From: Rhodoferax sp. TS-BS-61-7
GTDB taxonomy: Bacteria; Pseudomonadota; Gammaproteobacteria; Burkholderiales; Burkholderiaceae_C
DNA length: 64,000 nucleotides
Assembly (NCBI RefSeq): GCF_002943465.1
Contig: NZ_PTQY01000007.1
Span: 62,001 to 126,000, forward strand
Direction: 5' to 3'
Shown: positions 18,098 to 27,474 of the stretch, piece by piece
Layout: every line of letters starts with the position of its first letter
Numbering within the stretch: the first letter of the stretch is position 1
Program-made: the position numbers and the translations under genes
The notes under the pieces: model-generated
Told to the model about the DNA's origin: nothing
What the model saw: the letters and a program-made list of their open reading frames with translations, nothing else
Databases searched by the model: none

Positions 18098-19432
18098 ATG
18101 TCACGTCTACGAAATCCCATGCGCCTCAAACTGCTGCCCCTGGCCCTGCTGGCCGCTGCCACCTTCGCCCCCCTGGCCCAGGCCCAGAGCCTGCTGGACC
18201 TGTACAGCGCCGCACGCGGCTTTGACGCCAGCTACCAGTCGGCCAAAAGCCAGTTCGACGCCACGCTGGCCAAGTCGGCCCAGGCACGGGCGGCCATCCT
18301 GCCCACCGCCAACTTTGCGCTGGGTGCGAGCCGCTCCAACCAGGAAGTGCTGCCCTCGGCTGAGCGTTCATATGGTTCCCAAACCGCCACCATCAGCGCC
18401 TCCCAGCCTTTGTACCGCCCAGCCAACTGGGCCAGCTACGAGCAGGGCAACAAACAGATCGCTCTGGCCCAGGCCCAGCTGCAGGCCGCCGAGCAGGACC
18501 TGATCGTGCGCGTGAGCCAGGCCTACTTTGATGTGCTGGCCTCTGCCGACAGCCTGGCCTTTGTGAAGAGCCAAAAGACCGCCGTGGCGGAGCAGCTGGC
18601 CTCGGCCAAGCGCAACTTCGAGGTGGGCACCTCCACCATCACCGACAGCCGCGAGGCACAGGCTCGTTTTGACCTGGTGGTGGCGCAAGAGCTGGCCGCC
18701 GAGAACGACCTGCGCGTGAAAACCATTGCCCTGAACCAGTTGGTGGGTAAGAGTGATGCCACGCCCAAACCTTTGGCCGCCCCGGTAGTACTGGCGCCGC
18801 TGGAGCCCGGTGATGCCGAAGTCTGGGTGCAACAGTCTGCCACCCGCCACCCTGGCATCCAGCAGCAAGAGATTGCGCTGGAAGTGGCCAAGCTGGAAAC
18901 CGCCAAGGCCGAAGCCGGCCACAAGCCCACGCTGGACCTGACGGGCAGCTATTCGGCAGTTAACAACAACGGTACTTCAACCGCCACCGCCGACAGCCGA
19001 GTCAATGTGGCCACCGTGGGCCTGTCCTTCAACCTGCCCCTGTTTGCCGGCTTCGCCACGCAGAACCGCATCAAGGAAACACTGGCCCTGGAAGACAAGG
19101 CCCGTACCGACCTGGAAGCCACCAAACGTGCGGTGGCCCAAGGCACCCGCACCGCCTTCTTTGGTGTGTTGTCCGGCCAGGGCCAGGTCAAGGCGCTGGA
19201 AGCGGCTGAGGCGTCGAGCCAAAGCGCGCTGGACGCCAACAAGCTGGGTTACCAGGTGGGCGTGCGCATCAACATCGATGTGCTCAACAGCCAGAGCCAG
19301 TTGTTTGACACCAAGGCCAAGCTGGCCAAGGCGCGTTATGACGTGTTGCTGGGTGGCTTGAAGCTCAAGCAGGCCAATGGCTCGCTGGTGGCCGACGACC
19401 TGAACCCCATCAACGGCCAATTGGCGAACTGA
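18098..19432 (+). CDS. tolC: TolC-family outer-membrane channel protein
   Basis: A 444-residue precursor with signal peptide (cleavage after AQA near residue 29). The two repeated outer-membrane efflux protein domains have long coiled-coil helices and the segment TLDLTGSYSAVNNNGT typical of TolC. It forms the trimeric exit duct for RND pumps and type I secretion. ATG 18119 is an alternative start inside the signal peptide. Transcription ends at the hairpin at 19454-19486. It may serve the RND pump encoded upstream, which has no channel gene of its own. Confidence 0.92.
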   Translation: MSRLRNPMRLKLLPLALLAAATFAPLAQAQSLLDLYSAARGFDASYQSAKSQFDATLAKSAQARAAILPTANFALGASRSNQEVLPSAERSYGSQTATISASQPLYRPANWASYEQGNKQIALAQAQLQAAEQDLIVRVSQAYFDVLASADSLAFVKSQKTAVAEQLASAKRNFEVGTSTITDSREAQARFDLVVAQELAAENDLRVKTIALNQLVGKSDATPKPLAAPVVLAPLEPGDAEVWVQQSATRHPGIQQQEIALEVAKLETAKAEAGHKPTLDLTGSYSAVNNNGTSTATADSRVNVATVGLSFNLPLFAGFATQNRIKETLALEDKARTDLEATKRAVAQGTRTAFFGVLSGQGQVKALEAAEASSQSALDANKLGYQVGVRINIDVLNSQSQLFDTKAKLAKARYDVLLGGLKLKQANGSLVADDLNPINGQLAN

Positions 19433-19453
19433 TCCTTCCTCCAGGATCGCCCA

Positions 19454-19486
19454 GGCCCTGAACCTTGCGAGGTCAGGGCCTTTTTT
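19454..19486 (+). terminator. Rho-independent terminator of tolC
   Basis: GGCCCTGAACC pairs with GGTCAGGGCC across a short TTGCGA loop and is followed by TTTTTT. It lies 22 bases after the tolC stop. The convergent waaA gene ends inside the hairpin: its stop codon is at 19473-19475 and its last codons are encoded by the T-run, so the terminator doubles as coding sequence. Confidence 0.9.
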
Positions 19487-20798
19487 CTGCCAGCACCGCG
19501 GCCAGTGCCTGGGCGGTGCGGTGCGCGGCACCACGGTGGGCCGCGCCCAGGTTCAATGCCGCCTGCTGCGCCTGGGCCAGGGCGGCGGGGTGTTGCAGCA
19601 TTGCCATCGCACGCTGCACTGCGTCGGCCAGATCGGCACATGCAAACGCGGCCCCGGCTTCTGCAGACAGCTGCGCCGCTTCGGCAAAGTTGTAGGTGTG
19701 CGGTCCCATGAACACGGGCACGCCACAGGCCGCGGCCTCGATCAGGTTTTGCCCACCCAAGGGCGCAAAACTCCCCCCCAGCAAGGCGGAGTGGGCCAGA
19801 CCAAAGTACAGCGCCATCTCGCCCAGCGAATCACCCAGCCACACATCGGCCGCCACCGGGCCACCAGCGCCCCACTGGCTGCGCCGCGCCACCGTGTAAC
19901 CGGCCGCGGCAAACAACGCCGCCACCTCATCAAAGCGCTGCGGGTGACGTGGCACAACCAGCCACTGCACCGCATTTGCTATGGTTTCAGGAGCTGCTTG
20001 CGCAATATCCACGGGGGCTAGAGGCCCATTTTGCTTCAAAACCTCGACCAGCATAGCTTCTTCGCCTTCGCGCGCACTGGCAAACAGCAGCACCGAGCGG
20101 GCGCTTGCACCACGCCAGGCGTGGCCCTGGGCCAGTTGGGTAGCGTTGGGTGCCATGTCGAATTTGAAATTGCCCATCACGCCGCGCACCGGGGCGCCCA
20201 ATTGGCGCAGACGCAAGGCATCGGCCTCGCTTTGCGCCCACGCCGCATGCAGGCCACGGTAGGTGGGGCGTGCCAGCCAGGCCAGGCGCTTGGCCTGGCG
20301 CAGGCTTTTCTCGCTCAAGCGCGCATTCACCAGGCACAGCGGCACGCCGGCACGCGCACTCTCGGCCACCAGATTGGGCCAGAGTTCGGTTTCCATCAGC
20401 AGGCCGATCTGCGGGCGAAAGTGGGCCAGGAAACGGCGCACCGCGCCCAGCGTGTCCCACGGCTGCCAGACCTGCACATCGCCGGGTTGCAGCAGGCGCA
20501 CACCGGCCGCGCGGCCCGTGGCCGTGCCGTGGGTGAGCAACAGGCGCATGCCGGGCCACTGCGCGCGCAGGGCCGTCACCAAGGTGGCCGCGGCCAGTGT
20601 TTCGCCCAGCGAGACGGCATGCAGCCAAACCAACGGGCCCTCACCTGCCGCAGGCGCTGGCGCTGGCTGCGTGTAGTGGCCAAAACGTTCGCCTACGTGT
20701 TCGCCATACAGAGGTTCTGCCACCGCGCGGCGGCGCAGCTTGCGGCGCACCAGCGGCTGGGCCAGCCAGACGGCCAGCGAATACAGGGCGCGCATCAT
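19473..20798 (-). CDS. waaA: 3-deoxy-D-manno-octulosonic acid (Kdo) transferase
   Basis: A 441-residue inner-membrane-associated glycosyltransferase that adds Kdo to lipid A precursor. Family segments seen are ETELWPNLVAE, the acceptor-domain MGNFKFD, VPRHPQRFDEVA and the nucleotide-sugar site GGQNLIEAAACGVPVFMGPH. The start at 20798 overlaps the waaC stop (ATGA); ATG 20804 and 20795 are alternatives. An extra stretch of about 20 residues (KQNGPLAPVDIAQAAPETIA) lies between the conserved EGEE and VPRHP segments. It is encoded by an antisense copy of the dispersed repeat (19978-20041), read in frame. Confidence 0.93.
   Translation of the reverse strand: MMRALYSLAVWLAQPLVRRKLRRRAVAEPLYGEHVGERFGHYTQPAPAPAAGEGPLVWLHAVSLGETLAAATLVTALRAQWPGMRLLLTHGTATGRAAGVRLLQPGDVQVWQPWDTLGAVRRFLAHFRPQIGLLMETELWPNLVAESARAGVPLCLVNARLSEKSLRQAKRLAWLARPTYRGLHAAWAQSEADALRLRQLGAPVRGVMGNFKFDMAPNATQLAQGHAWRGASARSVLLFASAREGEEAMLVEVLKQNGPLAPVDIAQAAPETIANAVQWLVVPRHPQRFDEVAALFAAAGYTVARRSQWGAGGPVAADVWLGDSLGEMALYFGLAHSALLGGSFAPLGGQNLIEAAACGVPVFMGPHTYNFAEAAQLSAEAGAAFACADLADAVQRAMAMLQHPAALAQAQQAALNLGAAHRGAAHRTAQALAAVLAEKRP
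19978..20041 (+). repeat. Dispersed short repeat, copy B (inside waaA, antisense to the gene)
   Basis: Begins GCTATGGTTTC and contains GAGCTGCTTGCGCAATATCC and ACGGGGGCTAGAGGCCCAT. It is read on its complementary strand as part of waaA, giving GPLAPVDIAQAA without a stop. It is the only intragenic copy in antisense orientation and sits in a surface loop position between conserved WaaA blocks. Confidence 0.9.
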
Positions 20799-21868
20799 CG
20801 GCATAGCACCGGGGTGGCCAGGCTTTCCCAGGCCTCCCACACCGCGTCCACGGTGGGCTGGGGCTGGCCATACACGCTGCACTGGCGCAGCGGCAGGCGC
20901 GACGCCGTGGCGGCGTCGGTGCCGGCCAGCACCTCGGGCCCGGTGCGCCAGGCAGTGTCAAAGTTGTAGAGCTGCACATGCGGCAGGTCCAGCGCCACGG
21001 CAATGTGGCTCACACCGCTGTCCACGCCCACCACACCGGCGCATTGGGCCAGCGTGTCGGTCATGGCGTCCAGCGCCATGGCGGGCCAGACCCAGGCGTC
21101 CTGCAGCTGTTTGGCAATCGCCTCGCTGGTGGTTTTCTCGGCCGCATTGCCATGCGCCAGTGCGACGGAAAAACCAGCATGGTTGAGGCGCTGGCCCAGT
21201 GCCACCCAGGCGGCCTGCGGCCATTCCTTGTCGAGCCGCGACGTGCCATGCACCAGCGCCACCACGGGCTTTTTGGGCGCAAATGGGTTGCCACCGGCAG
21301 CGTTCTGCACGGGCGCGGCGGCGGCCAGCGCACCGGCGTGCAGGCCCGCCAGGGCCGGGCCCTGCAGGTCGTAACCCAGGGCGGCGGCACACAAAATACG
21401 CGAGCGCTGCACGGCATGCACATGGGGTTCAATCTCGATGGCCACATCGGCCACCCAACGGGCTGGTGCTTCAAAACCCGAGCCCTCGGTCTGGTTGGCC
21501 AGGCCATAACGTTTGCCCGTGGGCGTGGTGCGCGCCAGCCAAGACACCAGCGCCGACTTGCTCAGGCCCTGCAGGTCGATGACGGCGTCGTAGGCCTGGG
21601 CCTGCAACTGCGTTTTGAAGGCTTTCCACTCGCGGCGTGTGGTGGCGGCCAGCGGCGCTTTGCGCCAGCGCCGCAGGTCGCAAGCGATCACCTGGCCCAC
21701 ACCTTCGCAGCGCGCCACCAACGGCGCAAACGCACCCTCCACCACCCAGTCCATCTGTGCCTGCGGGTAGGCACAGCGCAGGTCCTGCACCGCGGGCATG
21801 GCGTGCACCACATCACCCAGCGACGAAAGTTTGACGATGAGGATGCGTTGGATAGTCGCGGCTTTCAA
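20795..21868 (-). CDS. waaC: Lipopolysaccharide heptosyltransferase I
   Basis: A 357-residue GT9-family transferase that adds the first heptose to Kdo2-lipid A. The N-terminal RILIVKLSSLGDVVHAMPAV is diagnostic, as are the VHGTSRLDKEWP segment and the GVVGVDSGVSHIAVAL nucleotide-sugar loop. No ATG is available near the conserved N-terminus. The start is a TTG at 21868 overlapping the upstream stop (TTGA), which implies translational coupling to the mutase gene. Its stop overlaps the waaA start. The three genes form one LPS-core operon. Confidence 0.93.
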   Translation of the reverse strand: MKAATIQRILIVKLSSLGDVVHAMPAVQDLRCAYPQAQMDWVVEGAFAPLVARCEGVGQVIACDLRRWRKAPLAATTRREWKAFKTQLQAQAYDAVIDLQGLSKSALVSWLARTTPTGKRYGLANQTEGSGFEAPARWVADVAIEIEPHVHAVQRSRILCAAALGYDLQGPALAGLHAGALAAAAPVQNAAGGNPFAPKKPVVALVHGTSRLDKEWPQAAWVALGQRLNHAGFSVALAHGNAAEKTTSEAIAKQLQDAWVWPAMALDAMTDTLAQCAGVVGVDSGVSHIAVALDLPHVQLYNFDTAWRTGPEVLAGTDAATASRLPLRQCSVYGQPQPTVDAVWEAWESLATPVLCR

Positions 21869-23241
21869 TGGGTGGCCTTGCTCAGTTGGGCCTCTGGCAC
21901 CACGGTGCGCAGCAGGGCCAGCATGTCGGCCTGGATGCGTTGCAGCGCGACCTCGGTATGCCCTTCAAAACGCAGCACCAGCACCGGGTTGGTGTTGGAG
22001 GCGCGCACCAGACCAAAACCATCGGACCAGTCCACACGGAGGCCGTCTACCGTATGCACTTGCGCCGGCGCGTCGAACCGTGCGCCGGCCACCAGCTGCG
22101 CCACCACCACATGCGCCTCTTCACACGCCACATGCAGCTCAGGCGTACAAAAGCTGGTAGGCAGGGCTTGCAGCTGCGCACCCGCATCCGGCGCACGGCT
22201 CAGGATTTCGAGCAGGCGGGCGGCGGCGTAGGTGCCGTCGTCAAAACCGTACCAACGCTCCTGAAAAAAAATGTGGCCGGTCATCTCGCCGCCCAGCAGC
22301 GCGTTAACTTCCCGCATCTTGGCCTTGATCAGCGAATGGCCGGTCTTCCACATCAACGGTGTGCCACCCGCGGCAGCGATCACCGGGGCGAGTTGCTGCG
22401 AACACTTCACATCAAACACCACGGTGCCGCCGGGCGTGCGCGACAGCGCATCACGTGCGAACAGCATCATCTGGCGGTCGGCGTAAATGGTGGCTCCATC
22501 GCGCGTGACCACGCCCAGCCGGTCGCCGTCACCATCAAAGGCCAGGCCCAGCTCAGCATCACCCGCCTGCAGGGCAGCAGTGAGATCACGCAAGTTCTCG
22601 GGTTGGCTGGGGTCGGGGTGGTGGTTAGGGAAATTGCCATCCACGGTGCTGAACAGCTCCTGCACCTCGCAACCGATGGCGCGTAACACACCCGGCGCCG
22701 AGGCTCCGGCCACACCGTTGCCACTGTCCACCACCACCTTGAGCGGGCGCGCCAATCGGATATCCCCCGCGATGCGCGTGGTGTAGGCGGCCAGCAGGTC
22801 CACGCGGCGGTAAGAGCCACCGGGCTGCAGCAGCCAAGTCTCTTGCTCCATGCAAGTGCGCAGGGCCTGGATGGCATCGCCATACATCGCCTGCCCGCCC
22901 AGCACCATCTTGAAGCCGTTGTCATCGCGCGGGTTGTGGCTGCCAGTCACCTCGATGCCGCTGGTGCACAGCGTGCGCGCCGCGAAATACAGCATGGGCG
23001 TGGTGACCATGCCCACGTCGATCACCGCAACGCCAGCGTCCTGCAGCCCTTGCATGAGGGCAGCCATGAGCATGGGGCCGCTCAGACGCCCATCACGCCC
23101 GACCGCCACCGTGGTTTCGCCCTGGGCCATGGCCACCGTGCCAAAGGCCCGGCCCAGACCGCGCGCAATGTCTTCGGTCAGGGTTTGGGGCACCACGCCG
23201 CGGATGTCATAGGCTTTGAAAATACGGGGTGCCAACTGCAC
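21865..23241 (-). CDS. Phosphomannomutase/phosphoglucomutase (AlgC type)
   Basis: A 458-residue alpha-D-phosphohexomutase interconverting hexose-6- and hexose-1-phosphates for LPS and polysaccharide precursors. Key features are phosphoserine Ser101 in TGSHNP, the Mg-binding loop DGDGDR (236-241) and the sugar-binding GEMTGH (318-323). The start is taken as GTG 23241, because AAGGA lies about 8 bases upstream and the N-terminus (APRIFKAYDIRG) matches the family. Upstream ATGs would add about 100 non-homologous residues. It heads the waaC-waaA operon. Confidence 0.9.
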   Translation of the reverse strand: MQLAPRIFKAYDIRGVVPQTLTEDIARGLGRAFGTVAMAQGETTVAVGRDGRLSGPMLMAALMQGLQDAGVAVIDVGMVTTPMLYFAARTLCTSGIEVTGSHNPRDDNGFKMVLGGQAMYGDAIQALRTCMEQETWLLQPGGSYRRVDLLAAYTTRIAGDIRLARPLKVVVDSGNGVAGASAPGVLRAIGCEVQELFSTVDGNFPNHHPDPSQPENLRDLTAALQAGDAELGLAFDGDGDRLGVVTRDGATIYADRQMMLFARDALSRTPGGTVVFDVKCSQQLAPVIAAAGGTPLMWKTGHSLIKAKMREVNALLGGEMTGHIFFQERWYGFDDGTYAAARLLEILSRAPDAGAQLQALPTSFCTPELHVACEEAHVVVAQLVAGARFDAPAQVHTVDGLRVDWSDGFGLVRASNTNPVLVLRFEGHTEVALQRIQADMLALLRTVVPEAQLSKATH

Positions 23242-23382
23242 TAAAAAAATCCTTATTGCGGCCCTGCGCAAATGCCCGGGCCTGTGGCGGCACATTGTAG
23301 GCGGCGCACCTCGCTTATTGGGACTCAGCCACATGTCCGAAAACGGCGCATCGCGCGGGCGTGGCTCCGTATCATCAGCGCC

Positions 23383-24909
23383 ATGCACACGCCCTTGCCC
23401 ACCGCCCCCACTGCAGCTGACGCGGGCCAGTACCTGGCCCTCAAGGCCCGCGATGCGCGCTTTGACGGGCGCTTCTTCACCGGCGTGACCAGCACCGGCA
23501 TCTACTGCCGCCCGGTCTGCAAGGTACGCACGCCCAAACAAGAGAACTGCCGCTTCTTTGCCCTGGCCTCGCAGGCCGAGGCAGCGGGCTTTCGACCCTG
23601 CATGCGCTGCCGCCCCGAGCTGGCGCCTTCAGGCCTGCAGGCGCTGGGTGCGCAGGCCTGGTCCACGCAAGACGCGTCAGCCATCCTGGCGCGCCAAGCC
23701 GCGCAGTTGTTGGATGCCCCCCAGTTGTGGAGCGATGGTGCGCCCAGCATGGGCCAGGTGGCCGAGCGCTTGGGGGTAAGCGAGCGCCACCTGCGCCGCA
23801 TTTTTGAGGCACTGTGGGGCGTCTCGCCCTTGCAGTACCTGCAGACGCGGCGCCTGCTGACGGCCAAACAATTGCTCACCGACACCCAGCTTCCCATCGC
23901 CCAGGTGGCGGCCCTGAGCGGCTTTGCCAGCGTGCGGCGCTTCAATACCGTGTTTGTGGCGCAGTACCGCCTGCAGCCACGCGCGCTGCGCAGTGCCACG
24001 GGGAAAAGTAGCTACGGGAGCACTGGGCATAACAGCGGCTTGCAACTCAAAGCCGCCTACCGCCCACCGCTGGACGAGGCCGCCCTGCTGCAGTTTTTTG
24101 CCCAACGCAGCCTGGCCGGTGTGGAGGTGGTGGACGTGACCCAGCTGCGCCTGGCCCGCACGCTCGCGCTGGACTGGGCAGGCCAAACGCTGCAGGGCTG
24201 GGTGCAACTGCAGCTGCTGCCCGCACGCAGCGAGGTGCTGATCACCGTGAGTGAATCGCTGGCCACCGCGCTGCCGCTGGTGATGGCGCGCGTGCGCAGC
24301 CTGCTGGACCTGGACGCCGACCCACACGCCATCCACGCCGTGCTGCAGGGTGCGTTTCCCAACAGCGCAGGCCTGCGCGTGCCGGGCGCGGTGGACGGCT
24401 TTGAGCTGGCGGTACGCGCCGTGCTGGGCCAGCAGATCACCGTGCAGGCCGCGCGCACCCTGGGCGCACGGCTGGTGCAGCGCTTTGGTACACCGCTGGC
24501 CACGCCCATCACGGGCCTTACCCATCTGTTCCCCAGCGCGGCCCAACTGCGCCATTCCAGCGACGACGCACTGGGCCAGCTCGGCATCGTGTGCCAGCGC
24601 CAGCAGGCCATCCGCGCGCTGGCTGCCGCCGTGGCCGACGGGCAACTGGCGCTCAACGCCAGCGCCGATGTGCCGGCCACGCTGGTAGCGCTGCAGGCCC
24701 TGCCCGGCATTGGCGCGTGGACGGCGCACTACATCGCCATGCGCGCGCTGCGCTGGCCCGATGCCTTTCCGGCCGGCGACGTGGCGCTGCACAAGGCCCT
24801 GGGCGTGCGCGAACAGCCGCGCCCCGCCGTGGCCGCCGAACAGGCCTCGCAGGCATGGCGTCCGTGGCGCAGCTACGCCACCGTACGCGCTTGGTCGCTC
24901 CTGAATTAA
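23383..24909 (+). CDS. Ada regulatory domain fused to AlkA-type 3-methyladenine DNA glycosylase
   Basis: A 508-residue fusion. The N-terminal Ada zinc domain has the four ligands Cys42 and Cys46 (YCRPVC) and Cys73 and Cys76 (PCMRC). An AraC-type helix-turn-helix region follows (about residues 100-195). The rest is an AlkA glycosylase with helix-hairpin-helix LPGIGAWTA and catalytic Asp in FPAGDVAL. The Ada O6-methylguanine transferase domain is absent and is supplied by the separate gene immediately downstream. The protein probably senses methyl-phosphotriesters, activates transcription and excises alkylated bases. The start at 23383 lies just before the conserved Ada domain. Confidence 0.92.
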   Translation: MHTPLPTAPTAADAGQYLALKARDARFDGRFFTGVTSTGIYCRPVCKVRTPKQENCRFFALASQAEAAGFRPCMRCRPELAPSGLQALGAQAWSTQDASAILARQAAQLLDAPQLWSDGAPSMGQVAERLGVSERHLRRIFEALWGVSPLQYLQTRRLLTAKQLLTDTQLPIAQVAALSGFASVRRFNTVFVAQYRLQPRALRSATGKSSYGSTGHNSGLQLKAAYRPPLDEAALLQFFAQRSLAGVEVVDVTQLRLARTLALDWAGQTLQGWVQLQLLPARSEVLITVSESLATALPLVMARVRSLLDLDADPHAIHAVLQGAFPNSAGLRVPGAVDGFELAVRAVLGQQITVQAARTLGARLVQRFGTPLATPITGLTHLFPSAAQLRHSSDDALGQLGIVCQRQQAIRALAAAVADGQLALNASADVPATLVALQALPGIGAWTAHYIAMRALRWPDAFPAGDVALHKALGVREQPRPAVAAEQASQAWRPWRSYATVRAWSLLN

Positions 24910-24952
24910 TAGCTGCTTGCGCATATTCCATAAGGGCTGGAGGCCTGTTTTT
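24904..24952 (+). repeat. Dispersed short repeat, copy C (intergenic)
   Basis: Fills the 43-base gap between the Ada-AlkA stop and the ogt start. Its ATAGC core begins on the last base of the stop codon TAA (24907-24909). Its right end GGCTGGAGGCC supplies GGAGG (24939-24943), 9 bases before the ogt ATG, so the repeat appears to provide the ribosome binding site. Confidence 0.9.
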
Positions 24953-25447
24953 ATGAAATTCTCACCCCATACCGTCCGCACGTCCCTCACCACCCCGCTG
25001 GGCCCCATGACCCTGGCCGCCACCGACACAGCCCTGGTCGGTGCCTGGTTTGACGGGCAACAGCACCAACCGGCTTTTGACGCCTGGCCCGTGCAGGCAA
25101 AACATCCGCTGCTGCGCGCCGCTGGCCAGCAACTGATGGAATACTTTGCTGGCCAGCGCCGCCACTTCGACCTGTCACTGGACCTGTCGGGCGGCACCGC
25201 ATTCCAACAAGCGGTGTGGGCCCAGTTGCAAACGATCGCCCCAGGCAGCACGGTAAGCTACGGCCATATCAGCCAGCAAATCCAGAATCCCGCAGCCGTG
25301 CGCGCCGTCGGTGCCGCCGTCGGCCGCAATCCCCTCAGTGTCATCGTGCCCTGCCACCGCGTGCTGGGCGCCAACGGGGCGCTCACCGGATATGCCGGGG
25401 GTCTGGACCGCAAAATCGCCCTGCTCCAACTAGAAAGCCCTGTGTGA
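24953..25447 (+). CDS. ogt: Methylated-DNA-protein-cysteine S-methyltransferase
   Basis: A 164-residue suicide enzyme that takes methyl groups from O6-methylguanine. The acceptor motif PCHRV holds Cys134, preceded by the family segment RAVGAAVGRNP. The start at 24953 follows the GGAGG contributed by repeat copy C. Together with the upstream Ada-AlkA fusion it makes a two-gene alkylation-damage repair unit. It lacks the Ada N-terminal domain. Confidence 0.95.
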   Translation: MKFSPHTVRTSLTTPLGPMTLAATDTALVGAWFDGQQHQPAFDAWPVQAKHPLLRAAGQQLMEYFAGQRRHFDLSLDLSGGTAFQQAVWAQLQTIAPGSTVSYGHISQQIQNPAAVRAVGAAVGRNPLSVIVPCHRVLGANGALTGYAGGLDRKIALLQLESPV

Positions 25448-26376
25448 CCTCTTCGTCTTCTGCCACGCCTGCCTCCACCGCTGCACCCGCAAGCCCCTGG
25501 GTGCTGGACTTTGTACTGCTCGCCGCCATCTGGGGCTCGTCCTTTTTGTTCATGCGCATGGGCGCCAAGGAGTTTGGTGCGCTGCCCACCGCCGGCATGC
25601 GTGTGGGCATTGCGGCCGCCTTCTTGTTGCCCATCCTTTGGTACCGGGGCCAGGTAGCCGCGCTGCGCCAACACTGGAAACTGGTGTTCACGGTAGGCAT
25701 CCTCAATTCGGCCATTCCCTTTGCCTGTCTGTCGTTTGCGCTGCTGTCCATCTCCACCGGGCTGTCGTCCATCCTCAACGCCACCGTACCGCTGTTTGGC
25801 GCCGTCGTAGCCTGGGTCTGGCTCAAAGACAGGCCCCACGGACTGCGTGTGCTGGGCTTGTTGGTCGGTTTTTTCGGGGTGGCCTTGCTGGCCTGGAGCA
25901 AGTCCAGCTTCACGCCCGGTGCCGGCGGTGGCTCCACGGGCTGGGCCGTGCTGGCCTGTCTGGTGGCATGTTTTTTCTATGGCCTATCCGCCAGCTTCAC
26001 GCGTCGCTTTCTCCCAGGCGTGCCCTCCATGGTGCTGGCTACAGGCAGCCAGGTGGGCGCCACGCTGGCACTGCTGCCCTTCACGCTTTGGTACTGGCCC
26101 GCACATGCCGCCAGCACCGCAGCCTGGCTGGCCCTGTTGGCACTGGGTGTCCTGTGCACCGGCATTGCCTACGTGATCTTCTTCCGCCTGATTGACCGGC
26201 GCGGCCCGGCAAAGGCGCTGACCGTGACCTACGCCATTCCCGTGTTCGGCGTGGCCTACGGCGTGCTGCTGCTGGGCGAAACCATCACCCCCTGGATGCT
26301 GGTCTGCGGCCCCATCATCTTGCTAGGCACCGCCCTGTCCAGCGGACTTATTGGATCGCGCCCGCCATCACGTTGA
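25444..26376 (+). CDS. EamA/DMT-superfamily transporter
   Basis: A 310-residue inner-membrane protein with ten predicted helices arranged as two EamA repeats; the family pattern [14 protein letters not shown] opens the first repeat. The start is a GTG at 25444 overlapping the ogt stop (GTGA), the only candidate close to the first helix. It is probably an exporter of metabolites or amino acids; the substrate is unknown. Its last 29 bases overlap the convergent DUF1345 gene. Confidence 0.88.
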   Translation: MTSSSSATPASTAAPASPWVLDFVLLAAIWGSSFLFMRMGAKEFGALPTAGMRVGIAAAFLLPILWYRGQVAALRQHWKLVFTVGILNSAIPFACLSFALLSISTGLSSILNATVPLFGAVVAWVWLKDRPHGLRVLGLLVGFFGVALLAWSKSSFTPGAGGGSTGWAVLACLVACFFYGLSASFTRRFLPGVPSMVLATGSQVGATLALLPFTLWYWPAHAASTAAWLALLALGVLCTGIAYVIFFRLIDRRGPAKALTVTYAIPVFGVAYGVLLLGETITPWMLVCGPIILLGTALSSGLIGSRPPSR

Positions 26377-27007
26377 TGGACAGGGCCAGCACCAGCATGT
26401 TGAAGCCAAAGGCCGTCACGCTGTGCAGCAGTGTGAGCCGACGCATCTGGCGCGACGTGACCACCACGTCCGACACCTGCGAGGTCATGCCCACCACGTG
26501 GGCGTAGTACAAAAAGTCAAAGTAGTCGGGCGGCAGCTTGCCCGGGAAATCCAAGCCCGCACCATGAGGCTGCCCACGCAGCTCTTCCTGGTAGTACACA
26601 TGGGCATAACGGAAGGCAAAGATGGTTTGCATCAGCAACCACGATGCCGCCAGCGCCAAGAGGCTCAAGGCAAGATGCGCCGCGCGCTCCGTTCCGGAGA
26701 GGTCTTTGACGTGCTGCAGCATCAGCGCAATGGCCGTAAAACTTGCAAACACCGAGAGCAGCAGCAACACAAACAAGGTCATGCCCGGCTGGTCCTGCGC
26801 CTGGGCCCGGGCCCGCGTACGTTTGGCATCAAACGCCACGGCCAGCCACCACGACAAAACCAGGTAGGTACTGGCCCCCACCGTCCAGGCCAACAAGGCT
26901 TGTGAGGGCGTCGCCACTGGCAAAGGCAACACCGCGGTCACCGCGCCCGCGATCGCACCATAGACCAAGCGCTGGTGGCCCGTGGTTTCGGAAAAATGTT
27001 TGTGCAT
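26348..27007 (-). CDS. DUF1345 family membrane protein
   Basis: A 219-residue membrane protein with about five or six hydrophobic segments. The diagnostic stretch [20 protein letters not shown] and the following [14 protein letters not shown] match the DUF1345 family, whose function is unknown. It is monocistronic, convergent and overlapping at the 3' end with the EamA gene. Confidence 0.88.
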   Translation of the reverse strand: MHKHFSETTGHQRLVYGAIAGAVTAVLPLPVATPSQALLAWTVGASTYLVLSWWLAVAFDAKRTRARAQAQDQPGMTLFVLLLLSVFASFTAIALMLQHVKDLSGTERAAHLALSLLALAASWLLMQTIFAFRYAHVYYQEELRGQPHGAGLDFPGKLPPDYFDFLYYAHVVGMTSQVSDVVVTSRQMRRLTLLHSVTAFGFNMLVLALSINVMAGAIQ

Positions 27008-27474
27008 TGGGCGATGTGCGAGACCACGATCATGGGGGAAACGGGATAAGCCGGTCCTGAGTGGGGCAGGCCGAGAAAATTCCCAATGAACTCAGGGGTT
27101 TACAGCCGATTGGGGCGCGGATGGCGGAGGTAGCACCGGGCCACGGTATTCTGAAGCGCCTGGGGCGATCTGAGCGGGCGACGGCGGTGGGGGTGAGCTG
27201 GATAGCCACGCCTTTAAGGCCGCTTGCACAGCCCTTTAAACGCCCCTGCAAACCCCGTGAGCCCAGTGAGGCGCACCCGTGAGCTGGCCCAAAGGCGCCT
27301 AGCGATACCTGGGTGGGAGACACGATGGGCATGGGCGGCATCATAGCCCCGCCAAAAACAAAGGTGGGACGCAAGCGTCCCACCTTCTCTCCAATGGAGC
27401 CACGCGCGAGGTGTGACGCCGAAGTCTCTAAATTCCTTTAGTTATCTCCTGTGGATAAGTCAGCCTCGGGGGAG
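27008..27474. other. Gene-free stretch with a minus-strand terminator and a short tandem repeat nearby
   Basis: No convincing gene is seen. The 117-residue minus-strand frame here has low-complexity composition and no motif. A perfect hairpin (AAGGTGGGACGC, 2-base loop, complement; 27361-27386) is followed on the minus strand by TTTGTTTTT, fitting a terminator for leftward transcription. Just right of the interval (27482-27505) GGGCT is repeated about four times. The stretch probably marks the left edge of the decayed phage segment. Confidence 0.45.
27350..27386 (-). terminator. Probable minus-strand terminator
   Basis: A 12-base perfect stem with a 2-base loop is followed, on the minus strand, by a T-rich tail. 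It would end transcripts coming from the phage-remnant region. Confidence 0.6.

Noticed and set aside
27030-27383. 117-residue minus-strand frame in the gene-free stretch
   Set aside because: Low-complexity composition, no ribosome binding site and no motif; overlaps a terminator-like hairpin.
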